Below, piece after piece: positions 25,835 to 33,664 of a stretch of 34,692 nt of DNA. Position 1 is the stretch's first letter; the number at the start of each line of letters is the position of its first letter. The DNA comes from Rubrivivax sp. (GTDB lineage Bacteria > Pseudomonadota > Gammaproteobacteria > Burkholderiales > Burkholderiaceae_C), in the NCBI GenBank assembly GCA_027490215.1, contig JAIXYO010000047.1, positions 1-34,692 on the forward strand. The letters run 5' to 3'. The position numbers and the translations under genes are program-made. The notes beneath the pieces were generated by a model that was not told the origin of the DNA, ran no database searches, and was given only the letters and a program-made list of their open reading frames with translations.

Positions 25835-27052
25835 GTGAGCCCATCCGCCAAGGCCCCCACCGCCGTCGGCCTGTACCTGGCCGGCGTGCAGTTCCTGTTC
25901 GCGGTCGGCTGGATCGTCTACGTGATCTATCTGCCGGCGCTGGCGGAGCAGGCCGGGCTGCCCAAGTCGGTCGTGCCCTGGCTGCTGCTGATGGACCAGT
26001 TGATCTTCGTGGTCTGCGATCTCGCGGTGGGCGTTTGGTCGGACCGGGCGGCGGGCGTGCTGGGTCGCATCGGCTGGTGGGTTCTGGGCGTCACCCTGCT
26101 GTCCACCGTGGCCTTCCTGGTGCTGCCCTGGGTGGCGCCGCGCGGATCACCGGGCCTGTTCGTGGCGATCACAGCGCTCTGGGCGGCCACCAGCGCGGCG
26201 TTGCGGGCGCCACCGCTGACGTTGCTGGGCCGCTATGTGGCCCAGCCGGCGGTCCCTTGGCTGATGAGCCTGGTGTTGCTGGGCACGGGCATCGCGTCCG
26301 CCATCGGCCCCTACCTGGGGTTGGCACTGAAGGGGCTGGACCCGCGGCTGCCGTTTGCTCTGGCCGGGTTGTCGCTGGCCGCCATCACGGCCGGCATGGT
26401 GTGGGCCGAGCGCGCGCTATCCCAACGCCAGGCTGCCAACCGGGCGGCCGGTTTGGACACCGCGCCGCCGGCTTCGCGCACCGCGCGCGATGGCGTGGTG
26501 CCGATCTCGGGCTTCCTGCTGGCCGCCCTGCTGGCAGCGACTGCCGCGCAGGTGCATGCCAATCTGCTGGCCGCGCCGCTGTACCTGCGCCATGCGCCCG
26601 CATCGATGCTCCCGGTGCTGTTGCCGGTGTTCTGGGCCGGCTTCAATCTGGCGCTGATGCCGGCGAGCCTGGCCGTCAAGCGTCTTGGCGCCTTGCCGGT
26701 GATGGCCGGCGGCGTGCTGGTGGCCGCCGCGTGCAGCGCGGGCGCCTGGAACGCCACCTCGCTGGAGGCGCTCGTGCCACTGCAGGGACTGGCCGGCGCG
26801 GCGTGGGGCGTCAGCCTGATGAGCGGGTTCTCCGCGGCCGTCTTCTTCGGTCATGTTGGGCGCGAAGGCTTCATGGGTGGCGCACTCAACTCGGCGTTGG
26901 CGGCGGCTGCGTTTTCGCGCATCGCCGTGGTCAGCTTCGTCGCGCCGGCTCCCGTGGTGGCCACTCAATGGGGCTGGGTCCCAGGCCTGCTTTTCGCCTT
27001 GAGTGCGACCCTGTTGTGGGCCATCTGGTCGCGCAGCCGCAGCGGCCATTGA
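25835..27052 (+). CDS. MFS family transporter
   Basis: A 405-residue inner-membrane protein with about twelve hydrophobic helices in two halves, separated by a hydrophilic loop near residues 190-225 (RALSQRQAANRAAG...). The MFS loop 2-3 signature is recognisable as GVWSDRAAGVLGR. It starts with a GTG at 25835. The substrate is unknown; no neighbour gives a pathway. It converges on the lipoprotein gene across a strong hairpin. Confidence 0.87.
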   Translation: MSPSAKAPTAVGLYLAGVQFLFAVGWIVYVIYLPALAEQAGLPKSVVPWLLLMDQLIFVVCDLAVGVWSDRAAGVLGRIGWWVLGVTLLSTVAFLVLPWVAPRGSPGLFVAITALWAATSAALRAPPLTLLGRYVAQPAVPWLMSLVLLGTGIASAIGPYLGLALKGLDPRLPFALAGLSLAAITAGMVWAERALSQRQAANRAAGLDTAPPASRTARDGVVPISGFLLAALLAATAAQVHANLLAAPLYLRHAPASMLPVLLPVFWAGFNLALMPASLAVKRLGALPVMAGGVLVAAACSAGAWNATSLEALVPLQGLAGAAWGVSLMSGFSAAVFFGHVGREGFMGGALNSALAAAAFSRIAVVSFVAPAPVVATQWGWVPGLLFALSATLLWAIWSRSRSGH

Positions 27053-27087
27053 TGAGCGACTGAGCTGACTTTGCCGGTTCAGGCAAT

Positions 27088-27111
27088 CACGTGGCGATTT
27101 TTCGCTACGTG
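27088..27111. terminator. Bidirectional terminator-like hairpin between convergent genes
   Basis: Bases 27088-27097 pair with 27102-27111 around a TTTT loop: CACGT-G-GCGA against TCGC-T-ACGTG, ten pairs including one G-T wobble. It lies 36 bp after the MFS stop and 33 bp beyond the stop of the opposing lipoprotein gene. The downstream T-tract is poor on both strands, so rho-independent termination is plausible but not certain. Confidence 0.45.
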
Positions 27112-27144
27112 TTCTGACCTCTCTCGCTTGCCGGGCAGCTACGT

Positions 27145-28383
27145 TCAGGGCACCAAAGCTCGCGAACAACGCACACCCGCCTGCACACCCTTTAAAGCAT
27201 TGAAAAGAACACTGCCACCACCGCCGGCAAAAGAATGAACCCAGGCGCCGGCTGCGCCGGAGACCGCCGTCTGGGTTGAACCCCAGTAGACACCTGCCAG
27301 CAGGTTGAGGCCATTGAAGTCGACGAGGTTGGATTGCATGTTTTGCAGTGCGGGACTACCGGCACTGCCACAGGAAGTAGCAGAGCCATACCCCATCTCA
27401 CACTGCGCAGGCAGATACCAATCTGAATGACCATTGATGGTTTGCTTGCACAACCCGGCGGCATAGTCACTGACATTGGTCGGGCCTGTTGATGCCGTAA
27501 AGGGGCTGGCATTTCCCGACGCCGCAGTGTTGTTCGTGATGAATTGGTTGTAAAACGCCACGATATTGCTCGTGTTGCATGCACCGTCGAAGGAACCATC
27601 ACACGAACCGAAAGAAGCCGCGATGAACGGATTCAGATTGGTGTAGGCCGACGCAAAACCAGCGCTGAACGTCGCGTATGAAGGAGAGCCGCTGGCAGGG
27701 GTCGAGGTTTCGTCGATGCCAGGGATGGCGTCGTAGCTGGCACCCGTCAAGTTCGCACCGCCTGATCCGCCCCCGGTCGATCCATTCGACGACCAGACGA
27801 TCCCGTTGGGGAAGGCGGATGCCTGGTCTGCTGTGGCGGCTACCTTCCCGCCAACACTGGCGCTGGTTGGCGTGGTGTCATCGAACGCATACGCATAGCC
27901 GCCCTGGTAGATACAGCCATAACTCAACACCACGGCGTTGCTGGAAACGGTGTTGGTGTTGGCGCCGGAAACCTGAATGGTGCCGGGCACGGGTGCGGTT
28001 CCGACCGAGCAGGGGTTGGTGCCATCGGACGATGCCGTCGCCCCAGGCGTGATGGTGATGGTGCAACTGCTGCTCGCGCTCAGCGTGCTACCGCAGTCAG
28101 TGGAACTGGTCGTACCGGCGGGCCAGGTCGGCGAAGACACTGCCACGTTGATTGCGGTATTGCTGCCTGTATTGGTGACGGTGATCTGGCGGGCTACTCC
28201 GGATGAAGGTGTCCCGCTGACGCCGTATTCCGTCAGCCCCGTCACGCTGAGGGCAATGCTGCTGGCGCTGATGGCCAGCGTTGTCTGGGGTGGACGAGAC
28301 GAACTGGAGGAGCCACCACAACCGGTGGCCAACATCATCCACGCACCAACAAGCGCGGCAGCAGCAAGATTCTTTGCAGTCAT
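27145..28383 (-). CDS. Lcl_C (DUF1566) domain lipoprotein, Ser/Thr/Gly-rich
   Basis: A 412-residue exported lipoprotein. The signal ends LATGC, followed by a flexible GGSSSSSRPP tether. Residues about 35-150 look like a beta-sandwich repeat (ISASSIALSVTGLTEYG, QITVTNTGSNTAINV, CTITITPGA), as in cell-surface Ig-like modules. The C-terminal region (about 180-412) ends with the DUF1566/Lcl_C pattern: GHSDWYLPAQCEMGY, VYWGSTQT, VRCSRALVP. This domain occurs in surface lectin-like and adhesin-like proteins; a binding role is inferred only. It is rich in Ser, Thr, Gly and Asn and visibly lower in G+C than its neighbours, which fits horizontal transfer or surface-protein composition. It is transcribed alone. 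Confidence 0.82.
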   Translation of the reverse strand: MTAKNLAAAALVGAWMMLATGCGGSSSSSRPPQTTLAISASSIALSVTGLTEYGVSGTPSSGVARQITVTNTGSNTAINVAVSSPTWPAGTTSSTDCGSTLSASSSCTITITPGATASSDGTNPCSVGTAPVPGTIQVSGANTNTVSSNAVVLSYGCIYQGGYAYAFDDTTPTSASVGGKVAATADQASAFPNGIVWSSNGSTGGGSGGANLTGASYDAIPGIDETSTPASGSPSYATFSAGFASAYTNLNPFIAASFGSCDGSFDGACNTSNIVAFYNQFITNNTAASGNASPFTASTGPTNVSDYAAGLCKQTINGHSDWYLPAQCEMGYGSATSCGSAGSPALQNMQSNLVDFNGLNLLAGVYWGSTQTAVSGAAGAWVHSFAGGGGSVLFNALKGVQAGVRCSRALVP

Positions 28384-28448
28384 ACCTCATCCATTTCTGA
28401 GGATCGATCGGGCTCGAGCGTTCGGAGTCTTGTCAGGCATCAACACGT

Positions 28449-29204
28449 CTAAGTCTGGCCCGGCCCCGCCGGCGGGGGTGCCGGCTCGGGGCCGAAGAGT
28501 TCGGACACGGTCAACCCGGTCAGGCGGCTCGCGCTCTGCGCCAGCCACCACATCAGCGCCATCATCATCAGCATCGATGGGATCGCGATCACCGGGTAGC
28601 TCAGCAGCGTCAGGCGGCCGAGTTCCTGATTGAAAGCCTCGCTGCCCGACGGGCTGGTGACGACCCAGCGCGTGAGGAAGAAGTTGGCCACCGCCGAAAA
28701 CGCGAAGGTGCCGGCCAGCAGCAGCGTGCCGGTGCGAAGCCGGGCCTCGAATTCGGCCTCGCTGCGGCGTTCGGCCAGGCGCTGGCGGATGCGTTCCACG
28801 TCGAAGAGCGAGGCGTCAAACACCAGGGCGTGGATGAGCGGCCGTCGCATCCAGGCCGAGCCGGCCACCACCAGGCCGATGAGCGCCGAGATCGAGGCCT
28901 CCTTGACTGCCAGCCACTGCGTGTCGATCTGCAGCAGCGCGATGCCGCCGGTCATCAGCGTGCTGACCGCGCCGATGAGGGCCAACCAGCTGACCTTGCG
29001 CCGGCGCATGCCGTCCCACAGACCCCAGCCGATGGGAAAGGCCAGCGCCAGCACCAGCGCGCCGACGCGGCCGAGCGAGTCGTCGCCGCTGAGCTGCATC
29101 AGCACCAGCGAGGGCACGACGATGGTGACCGCGATCTCGAGAAAGGGGTTCGGCTTGGCCGCGACGGCGCGGGGCACGGGCGGCGGTGTGTCGGGTGTCG
29201 TCAC
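28449..29204 (-). CDS. VC0807-like integral membrane protein
   Basis: About 251 residues with five to six membrane helices: EIAVTIVVPSLVLMQL, VGALVLALAFPIGWGLWDG, VSWLALIGAVSTLMTGGIALL, a helix around ALIGLVVAGSAW, LLLAGTFAFSAVANFFLTRW and VIAIPSMLMMMALMWWLA. A charged cytoplasmic segment (about 140-165, RIRQRLAERRSEAEFEARLR) separates the halves. The arrangement matches the VC0807 family, whose function is unknown. The start is a GTG at 29204. The preceding lipoprotein gene on the same strand lies 65 bp further downstream and may be cotranscribed. Confidence 0.75.
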   Translation of the reverse strand: MTTPDTPPPVPRAVAAKPNPFLEIAVTIVVPSLVLMQLSGDDSLGRVGALVLALAFPIGWGLWDGMRRRKVSWLALIGAVSTLMTGGIALLQIDTQWLAVKEASISALIGLVVAGSAWMRRPLIHALVFDASLFDVERIRQRLAERRSEAEFEARLRTGTLLLAGTFAFSAVANFFLTRWVVTSPSGSEAFNQELGRLTLLSYPVIAIPSMLMMMALMWWLAQSASRLTGLTVSELFGPEPAPPPAGPGQT

Positions 29205-29674
29205 GGTGTCTCGTCCGGGCCTGAGGCGGGGGCGCCGGCGCGGATTGTGGCGTAACCGGATGTCACGGAATCACTGGCGGTGGGCTGAATCTCCAGCGAA
29301 CCGCTCTCACCGTCGGATTCCCGATATCTGGAAATCTACAGGGAGTGTTCTCCGCTTCAAGACACCTGCCGGCGCAGACTCACCTTGTTGAAAGTCCGCC
29401 TTCGACCCATCGGCGACATACGCGGCATCGAACTCAGCGCCCCGAAGCGGCTGTTCGTCTAAAGGCCAAGACCCCCGAAGTTACAGTTGGCCGGCGACTG
29501 ATGTCGACTCGAGAAGGCAGCCGAGTTCGACCTACCTCGGACTCGTTGTCCCAGTCGACTTACAGCTTTCGACCGCGTGCTTCGTCGTCAATCAACAGGA
29601 TCGCCTCTGTATGAGTTGAAATTGGGCTGTTCAAATCCGGCTGTTCGGCAACCGTCAGGCTTGCACCCAATCCA
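29205..29674. other. Gene-free stretch between divergent genes
   Basis: About 470 bp between the VC0807-like gene and the ATP-grasp-like gene. The frames present have no recognisable content. Promoters for both divergent genes should lie here. The right part (about 29600-29670) is richer in A+T. I found no clear hairpin, repeat or IS end. Confidence 0.45.
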
Positions 29675-30655
29675 ATGCTGCACTTCCTTGTCACTGCTGA
29701 CCATTCCTACACGCTGAAGCAGTACTTCTCGCAGTGGGGCGCGCACCTGCGGCCGCAGGTGCGAATCTTGAAATACGAGGCGAAACCCTGGACACGCGAC
29801 GCACTGCCCGGCACCTGGATCTTCACGGACCTGGAGCGGTTGCGGGACGACGAGTTGCAGACGGTCAGCGACTTTGCGCAGCGTCTCGCGGCAGACCCTT
29901 CGCGGTGGCGTGTACTGAACGATCCGCGCCGCGTGTTACTCCGCTACGCACTGTTGCGTGATCTCGCTGCTGCAGGGGTCAATGACTTTCGTGCCTTTAA
30001 GCTGTCTGAGCTGCCGGACGGTGCGCGCTATCCGCTATTTCTGCGACGCGAGAACGATCATGCCGGCGCGGCAACGGATCTGCTGCACGATCCGGAACAG
30101 CTCCAGGCGGCACTTCGCAACCTGCCCAATGTCGAAGCACTCCTCGCCGTTGAGTACCTGCCCTATCAGCGCTCAGACGGACTGTTCCTCAAGTACTCGA
30201 TGATGCGCATCGGCACCGAAATGGCGCCGCGCCACATCCATTTCAGCCGCCACTGGTTACTCAAGAACCAGGAACTTGTCGACGAGCCGTTGATGCAGGA
30301 GGAGGATCTTTACGTCAGGGAATCCCCTCACCGGCAGATGCTGTGGGAAGTGTTCCAGCGTGCCGGGATTGACTACGGCCGCATCGATTACACGATGGCG
30401 AATGACCGCATCCAAGTCTTCGAGATCAATACCAATCCCATCTTGTTGCACGGCATCCAACATCTTGCGCCTCGGCGCTGGGAAAGTCAGGTCTTTTCCG
30501 CGCAGCAGATGAACGATGCCTTCAGCAAGCTGGATGCAGGAATTGCCGTTGCGGATCCTGCCCAGCTTGAGGCCGATCGCCGCGCGTTTCGTCGGCGGAT
30601 CAGAATCCACAACGTATTGCGAAAACTCGCGGTTCGACCGGGCGCTCGCCGCTGA
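29675..30655 (+). CDS. ATP-grasp-like protein of unknown function
   Basis: A 326-residue soluble protein. It contains NDPRRVLLRYALLRDLAAAGV (about 88-108), resembling the entry to an ATP-grasp fold, then YPLFLRRENDHAG (lysine/arginine and loop region), AVEYLPYQRSDGLF and a C-terminal GIDYGRIDYTMANDRIQVFEINTNP. That last pattern corresponds to the metal-binding acidic and Asn residues of ATP-grasp ligases. It begins HFLVTADHSYTLKQYFSQWGAHL, a domain I do not recognise. ATP-grasp enzymes join a carboxylate to an amine or thiol; no substrate is suggested here. No ribosome-binding site is evident, and no partner gene is adjacent. Confidence 0.72.
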   Translation: MLHFLVTADHSYTLKQYFSQWGAHLRPQVRILKYEAKPWTRDALPGTWIFTDLERLRDDELQTVSDFAQRLAADPSRWRVLNDPRRVLLRYALLRDLAAAGVNDFRAFKLSELPDGARYPLFLRRENDHAGAATDLLHDPEQLQAALRNLPNVEALLAVEYLPYQRSDGLFLKYSMMRIGTEMAPRHIHFSRHWLLKNQELVDEPLMQEEDLYVRESPHRQMLWEVFQRAGIDYGRIDYTMANDRIQVFEINTNPILLHGIQHLAPRRWESQVFSAQQMNDAFSKLDAGIAVADPAQLEADRRAFRRRIRIHNVLRKLAVRPGARR

Positions 30656-30867
30656 TTCCGAGGGCATGTGTCGAATTGGGTTGCGAACAGTCTGCTGGAG
30701 CAGGGTGATGCACACTTCTTTGAACCGCCCCGGCTTTTGAGCAAGCTGCGTGGCCACCAACTGACCTGCTCCAAACCTGCCGTTCACGAATATCGGCAAA
30801 TGGCCGATAGCCAACCTTCCAAACTTCGAATCGACGTCCCGGAAAACTGCCGGGCACACGGGGGGAG

Positions 30868-32226
30868 TCATCGCCGCGGCTTGGCCAGCGCCTTCATGCC
30901 GACGGTGGCGGCGATCAGGATCGCGTCATAGACCGGGGCGAAGGGCGGCGCGTAGGTCAGGTCGAGAGCCTCGACCTGAGCCAGTGTCATGCGCGCATGC
31001 AGCGCGGTGGCGAACACGTCGATGCGCTTGGCCACCGCCTCGCCGCCGATCATCTGTGCGCCCAGCAGGCGCCCACTGCCGCGCTCGGCATAAACCACTG
31101 TGGTGATGGGCTTGTCGCCCGGATAGGAGCGTGCCCGGGTGTGGTGAGTCGAGACGGCTGCAACCGCATCGAGTCCGGCACTGGCGATGTCTGCAGCCCC
31201 CAGGCCGGTGCGCGCCACCTCAAGGTCGAAGCACTTGAAGCCGGCGCTGCCGACGATGCCGCCGAAGTGCTGGTCGCCACCGGCGGCATTCGCACCGGCC
31301 ACCTTGCCCTGCTTGTTGGCGGTGGTGCCGAGCGGCACCCAGGTCGGGCGATCCAGCACCAGATGATGGGCTTCGGCGCAATCGCCAGCGGCAAAGACCA
31401 TGGGCGCGCTGGTTCGCATGGCGCTGTCCACCGCGATGGCGCCACTGGCACCGAGGGCGATGCCGGCCTCGCGCGCGAGCGCCACGTCCGGGCGGACGCC
31501 GACCGCGACGATCACGATCTGGGCGTGGATGACGCCGCGGTCGCTGTGCACCAGCAGGTCGGCACCGTCGCGCTGCACCCGTTGCAGGCTCGTCGCAGTC
31601 TGCACGCTCACGCCGTGGCGTTCGAGCGTGTGCGCGGCAACTTCGACGATGGCCGGGGCGAAGCCGGGCAGCACCTGGTCGGCCTTCTCCAGAATGGACA
31701 CCGCGATGCCCAGCCCGTGCAGCACATCGGCCATCTCGATACCGATGTAGCCCGCGCCGACGACCACGGCCGTGCTGACCTTCACATCGGCCAGGTAGCG
31801 TTTGATGTGCCGGGCATCGGTCAGATCGCGCAGCACGAAGACGCCTGCCAGGTCGAGCCCCGGCACCGCGGGGCGAATGGCTGTGGCGCCGCTGGCGATG
31901 ACGAGGGCATCCCAGGTCAGCGCGTAGTTGCTTCCCGCCTCAAGATCCGAGACCTCGACGACGCGGCGCGAGACATCGAGGGCCTGCGCTGCATGCCGGG
32001 TGCGCACGTCGATGCCGCGTTCGCTGCGCGCGGTCTCGGCGTTCAGGATCACCAGATCGTCCACACCGCGCGCCGGGTCACCGATGTTGTAGGGCATGCC
32101 GCAGGCGCTGTAGGAAATGTCGTGCCCACGATCGAGCACGACCACCTCGCAGCCCGGATCGCGCCGGCGCGCCTGGCTGGCTGCGCTCATGCCGGCGGCG
32201 ACACCCCCGATGACGACGATGCGCAT
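30868..32226 (-). CDS. CoA-disulfide reductase/NADH oxidase-like flavoprotein
   Basis: A 452-residue FAD-dependent pyridine nucleotide-disulfide oxidoreductase. It has an FAD motif VVIGGVAAGMSAA at the N-terminus, single redox Cys42 in SYSACGMPYNIG, an NAD(P) motif VVVGAGYIGIEMADVL (about 155-170), FAAGDCAEAHH for FAD, and the C-terminal dimerisation domain with DLTYAPPFAPVYD. A single active-site Cys with this tail is the CoA-disulfide reductase/Nox/persulfide reductase pattern, not the CxxxxC type. It lies 4 bp downstream of the acylating dehydrogenase, so it belongs to the same operon. It may keep CoA in thiol form or reduce another disulfide. The exact substrate cannot be told. Confidence 0.88.
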   Translation of the reverse strand: MRIVVIGGVAAGMSAASQARRRDPGCEVVVLDRGHDISYSACGMPYNIGDPARGVDDLVILNAETARSERGIDVRTRHAAQALDVSRRVVEVSDLEAGSNYALTWDALVIASGATAIRPAVPGLDLAGVFVLRDLTDARHIKRYLADVKVSTAVVVGAGYIGIEMADVLHGLGIAVSILEKADQVLPGFAPAIVEVAAHTLERHGVSVQTATSLQRVQRDGADLLVHSDRGVIHAQIVIVAVGVRPDVALAREAGIALGASGAIAVDSAMRTSAPMVFAAGDCAEAHHLVLDRPTWVPLGTTANKQGKVAGANAAGGDQHFGGIVGSAGFKCFDLEVARTGLGAADIASAGLDAVAAVSTHHTRARSYPGDKPITTVVYAERGSGRLLGAQMIGGEAVAKRIDVFATALHARMTLAQVEALDLTYAPPFAPVYDAILIAATVGMKALAKPRR

Positions 32227-32230
32227 GGGT

Positions 32231-33664
32231 TTACTGCCCGTGCTTGGCCCAATGGCCGGCGAACAGCACCTCGTCGGCTACCGGCATCGCTTTCGCATCG
32301 ACCAGCCGTGACACCCAGGTGGTGTTGATGAAATGGCGCACGTTGACGTTCTCGGTCGTGATGTTGCCGCCCCAGCTGCCGCAGGAGAGCGACAGCGTGT
32401 ACGGCAGGCCGTTGCGCGGGCTGCCCGCGCCTTCGTTCAGGTCCTGGTTGACCATCACCCGCGCGGTGCGGGTGCGCATCGCCAGGGCTTGCACATGCGC
32501 GTCGTTCGCGGTGTGGATGCCGCAGGTGTGGCCCAGGCCCTGGTAACCGGTGATGGCGTTGACGAGGTCGATGGCGGCATCGATCGTCCCGCCATAGCGG
32601 TAGAGCGTGAGCACGACCGAGAGTTTTTCGCCGGAAAACGGATGGGCCGGGCCGACGCCGTCTTCCTCAACGATCAGGAAGGTGGTCTTCTCGGGCAGCG
32701 TGATGCCAGCGAGCTGCGCAATGTGGCTGGCCGATTTCGCGATCACGTCCAAGGTCGGGATCGCCTGATTGGGTTGGGGCCACATGGCGGCCTGGAGCTT
32801 GGCTTTGTCGGCAGCATTGAGCACATGGCCGCCGCGCGCCACGAGCTTGCCAACCAGCGCGTCGTAGATTTTTTCGTGGGCGACCAGCGCGTTGTCGGCC
32901 AGGCAACTGGTGGCGTAGTCGAACACCTTGGCGCGCGCGATCATGGCTGCCGCATCGTCCAGGTCGCCGGTCTCGTCGATCACATGCACCGCGTTGCCGA
33001 CGCCCACGCCATACGCGGGTGTGCCCGAGCTGTAGGCGGCCTTGACCATCGCCTCGCCGCCGGTGGCGACGATCAGATCGGCCTGCCGCATCAGTTCGCC
33101 CGTCTTGCCGATGGACGGCTTGCTCACGATCTGGATCAGGTCCGGCGGCGCGCCGACCTGCTCGCAGCCCTGGCGCATCAGTTGCACCGCGAGCGCCGAG
33201 GTCTGCGCGGTGCGCGGGTGCGGGGAGATGATGATCGCGTTGCGCGCCTTCAGCGCTGCCAGCGCGTTGACCGGCGGTGTCGCGTCGGGCCCGGTGGTCG
33301 GTATCAGCGCAGCGATCACGCCGACCGGCTTGGCAATCTTCACGATGCCGCGCTCGGGCAGTTCCTCGATCACGCCGACGGTCTTCACGCCCTGCATGTC
33401 GCGGATCGTTCCGTTCACGCGGTTGCGGATCTTCAAGACCTTGGAATCGTAGTTGCCGAAGCCGCCTTCATCGACCGCGGCGCGGGCCAGCGCCTCCTTG
33501 TGCTTCACGACGCTCCAGCCGACGGCGAGCACCAGCGCGTCGACCTGCTCCTGGGTGTAGTGGGCGATCGCCTCCTGGGCAGCGCGGGCACGCTGGACGA
33601 GCGCAGCGATCTCGGCGTGCGTTGCTGCTGCGGCGTCACTGCTGGTGGAAGGGGTCGTGCTCAT
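32231..33664 (-). CDS. sauS: Acylating (CoA-dependent) aldehyde dehydrogenase, SauS-like
   Basis: A 477-residue member of the CoA-acylating aldehyde dehydrogenases. The Rossmann half carries PVGVIAALIPTTGPDATP and AIIISPHPR. The catalytic Cys lies near residue 254 in DYATSCLADN, followed by the C-terminal LNEGAGSPRNGLPYTLSLSCGSWGGN. The closest families I know are sulfoacetaldehyde dehydrogenase (SauS, sulfoacetyl-CoA to sulfoacetaldehyde) and acetaldehyde dehydrogenase (EutE-type). Length and lack of EutE targeting sequence favour the former or a relative, but substrate assignment is inference. The ATG overlaps the stop of the upstream acyl-CoA synthetase gene by 4 bp; together they would activate an acid to its CoA ester and interconvert it with the aldehyde. 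Confidence 0.82.
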   Translation of the reverse strand: MSTTPSTSSDAAAATHAEIAALVQRARAAQEAIAHYTQEQVDALVLAVGWSVVKHKEALARAAVDEGGFGNYDSKVLKIRNRVNGTIRDMQGVKTVGVIEELPERGIVKIAKPVGVIAALIPTTGPDATPPVNALAALKARNAIIISPHPRTAQTSALAVQLMRQGCEQVGAPPDLIQIVSKPSIGKTGELMRQADLIVATGGEAMVKAAYSSGTPAYGVGVGNAVHVIDETGDLDDAAAMIARAKVFDYATSCLADNALVAHEKIYDALVGKLVARGGHVLNAADKAKLQAAMWPQPNQAIPTLDVIAKSASHIAQLAGITLPEKTTFLIVEEDGVGPAHPFSGEKLSVVLTLYRYGGTIDAAIDLVNAITGYQGLGHTCGIHTANDAHVQALAMRTRTARVMVNQDLNEGAGSPRNGLPYTLSLSCGSWGGNITTENVNVRHFINTTWVSRLVDAKAMPVADEVLFAGHWAKHGQ

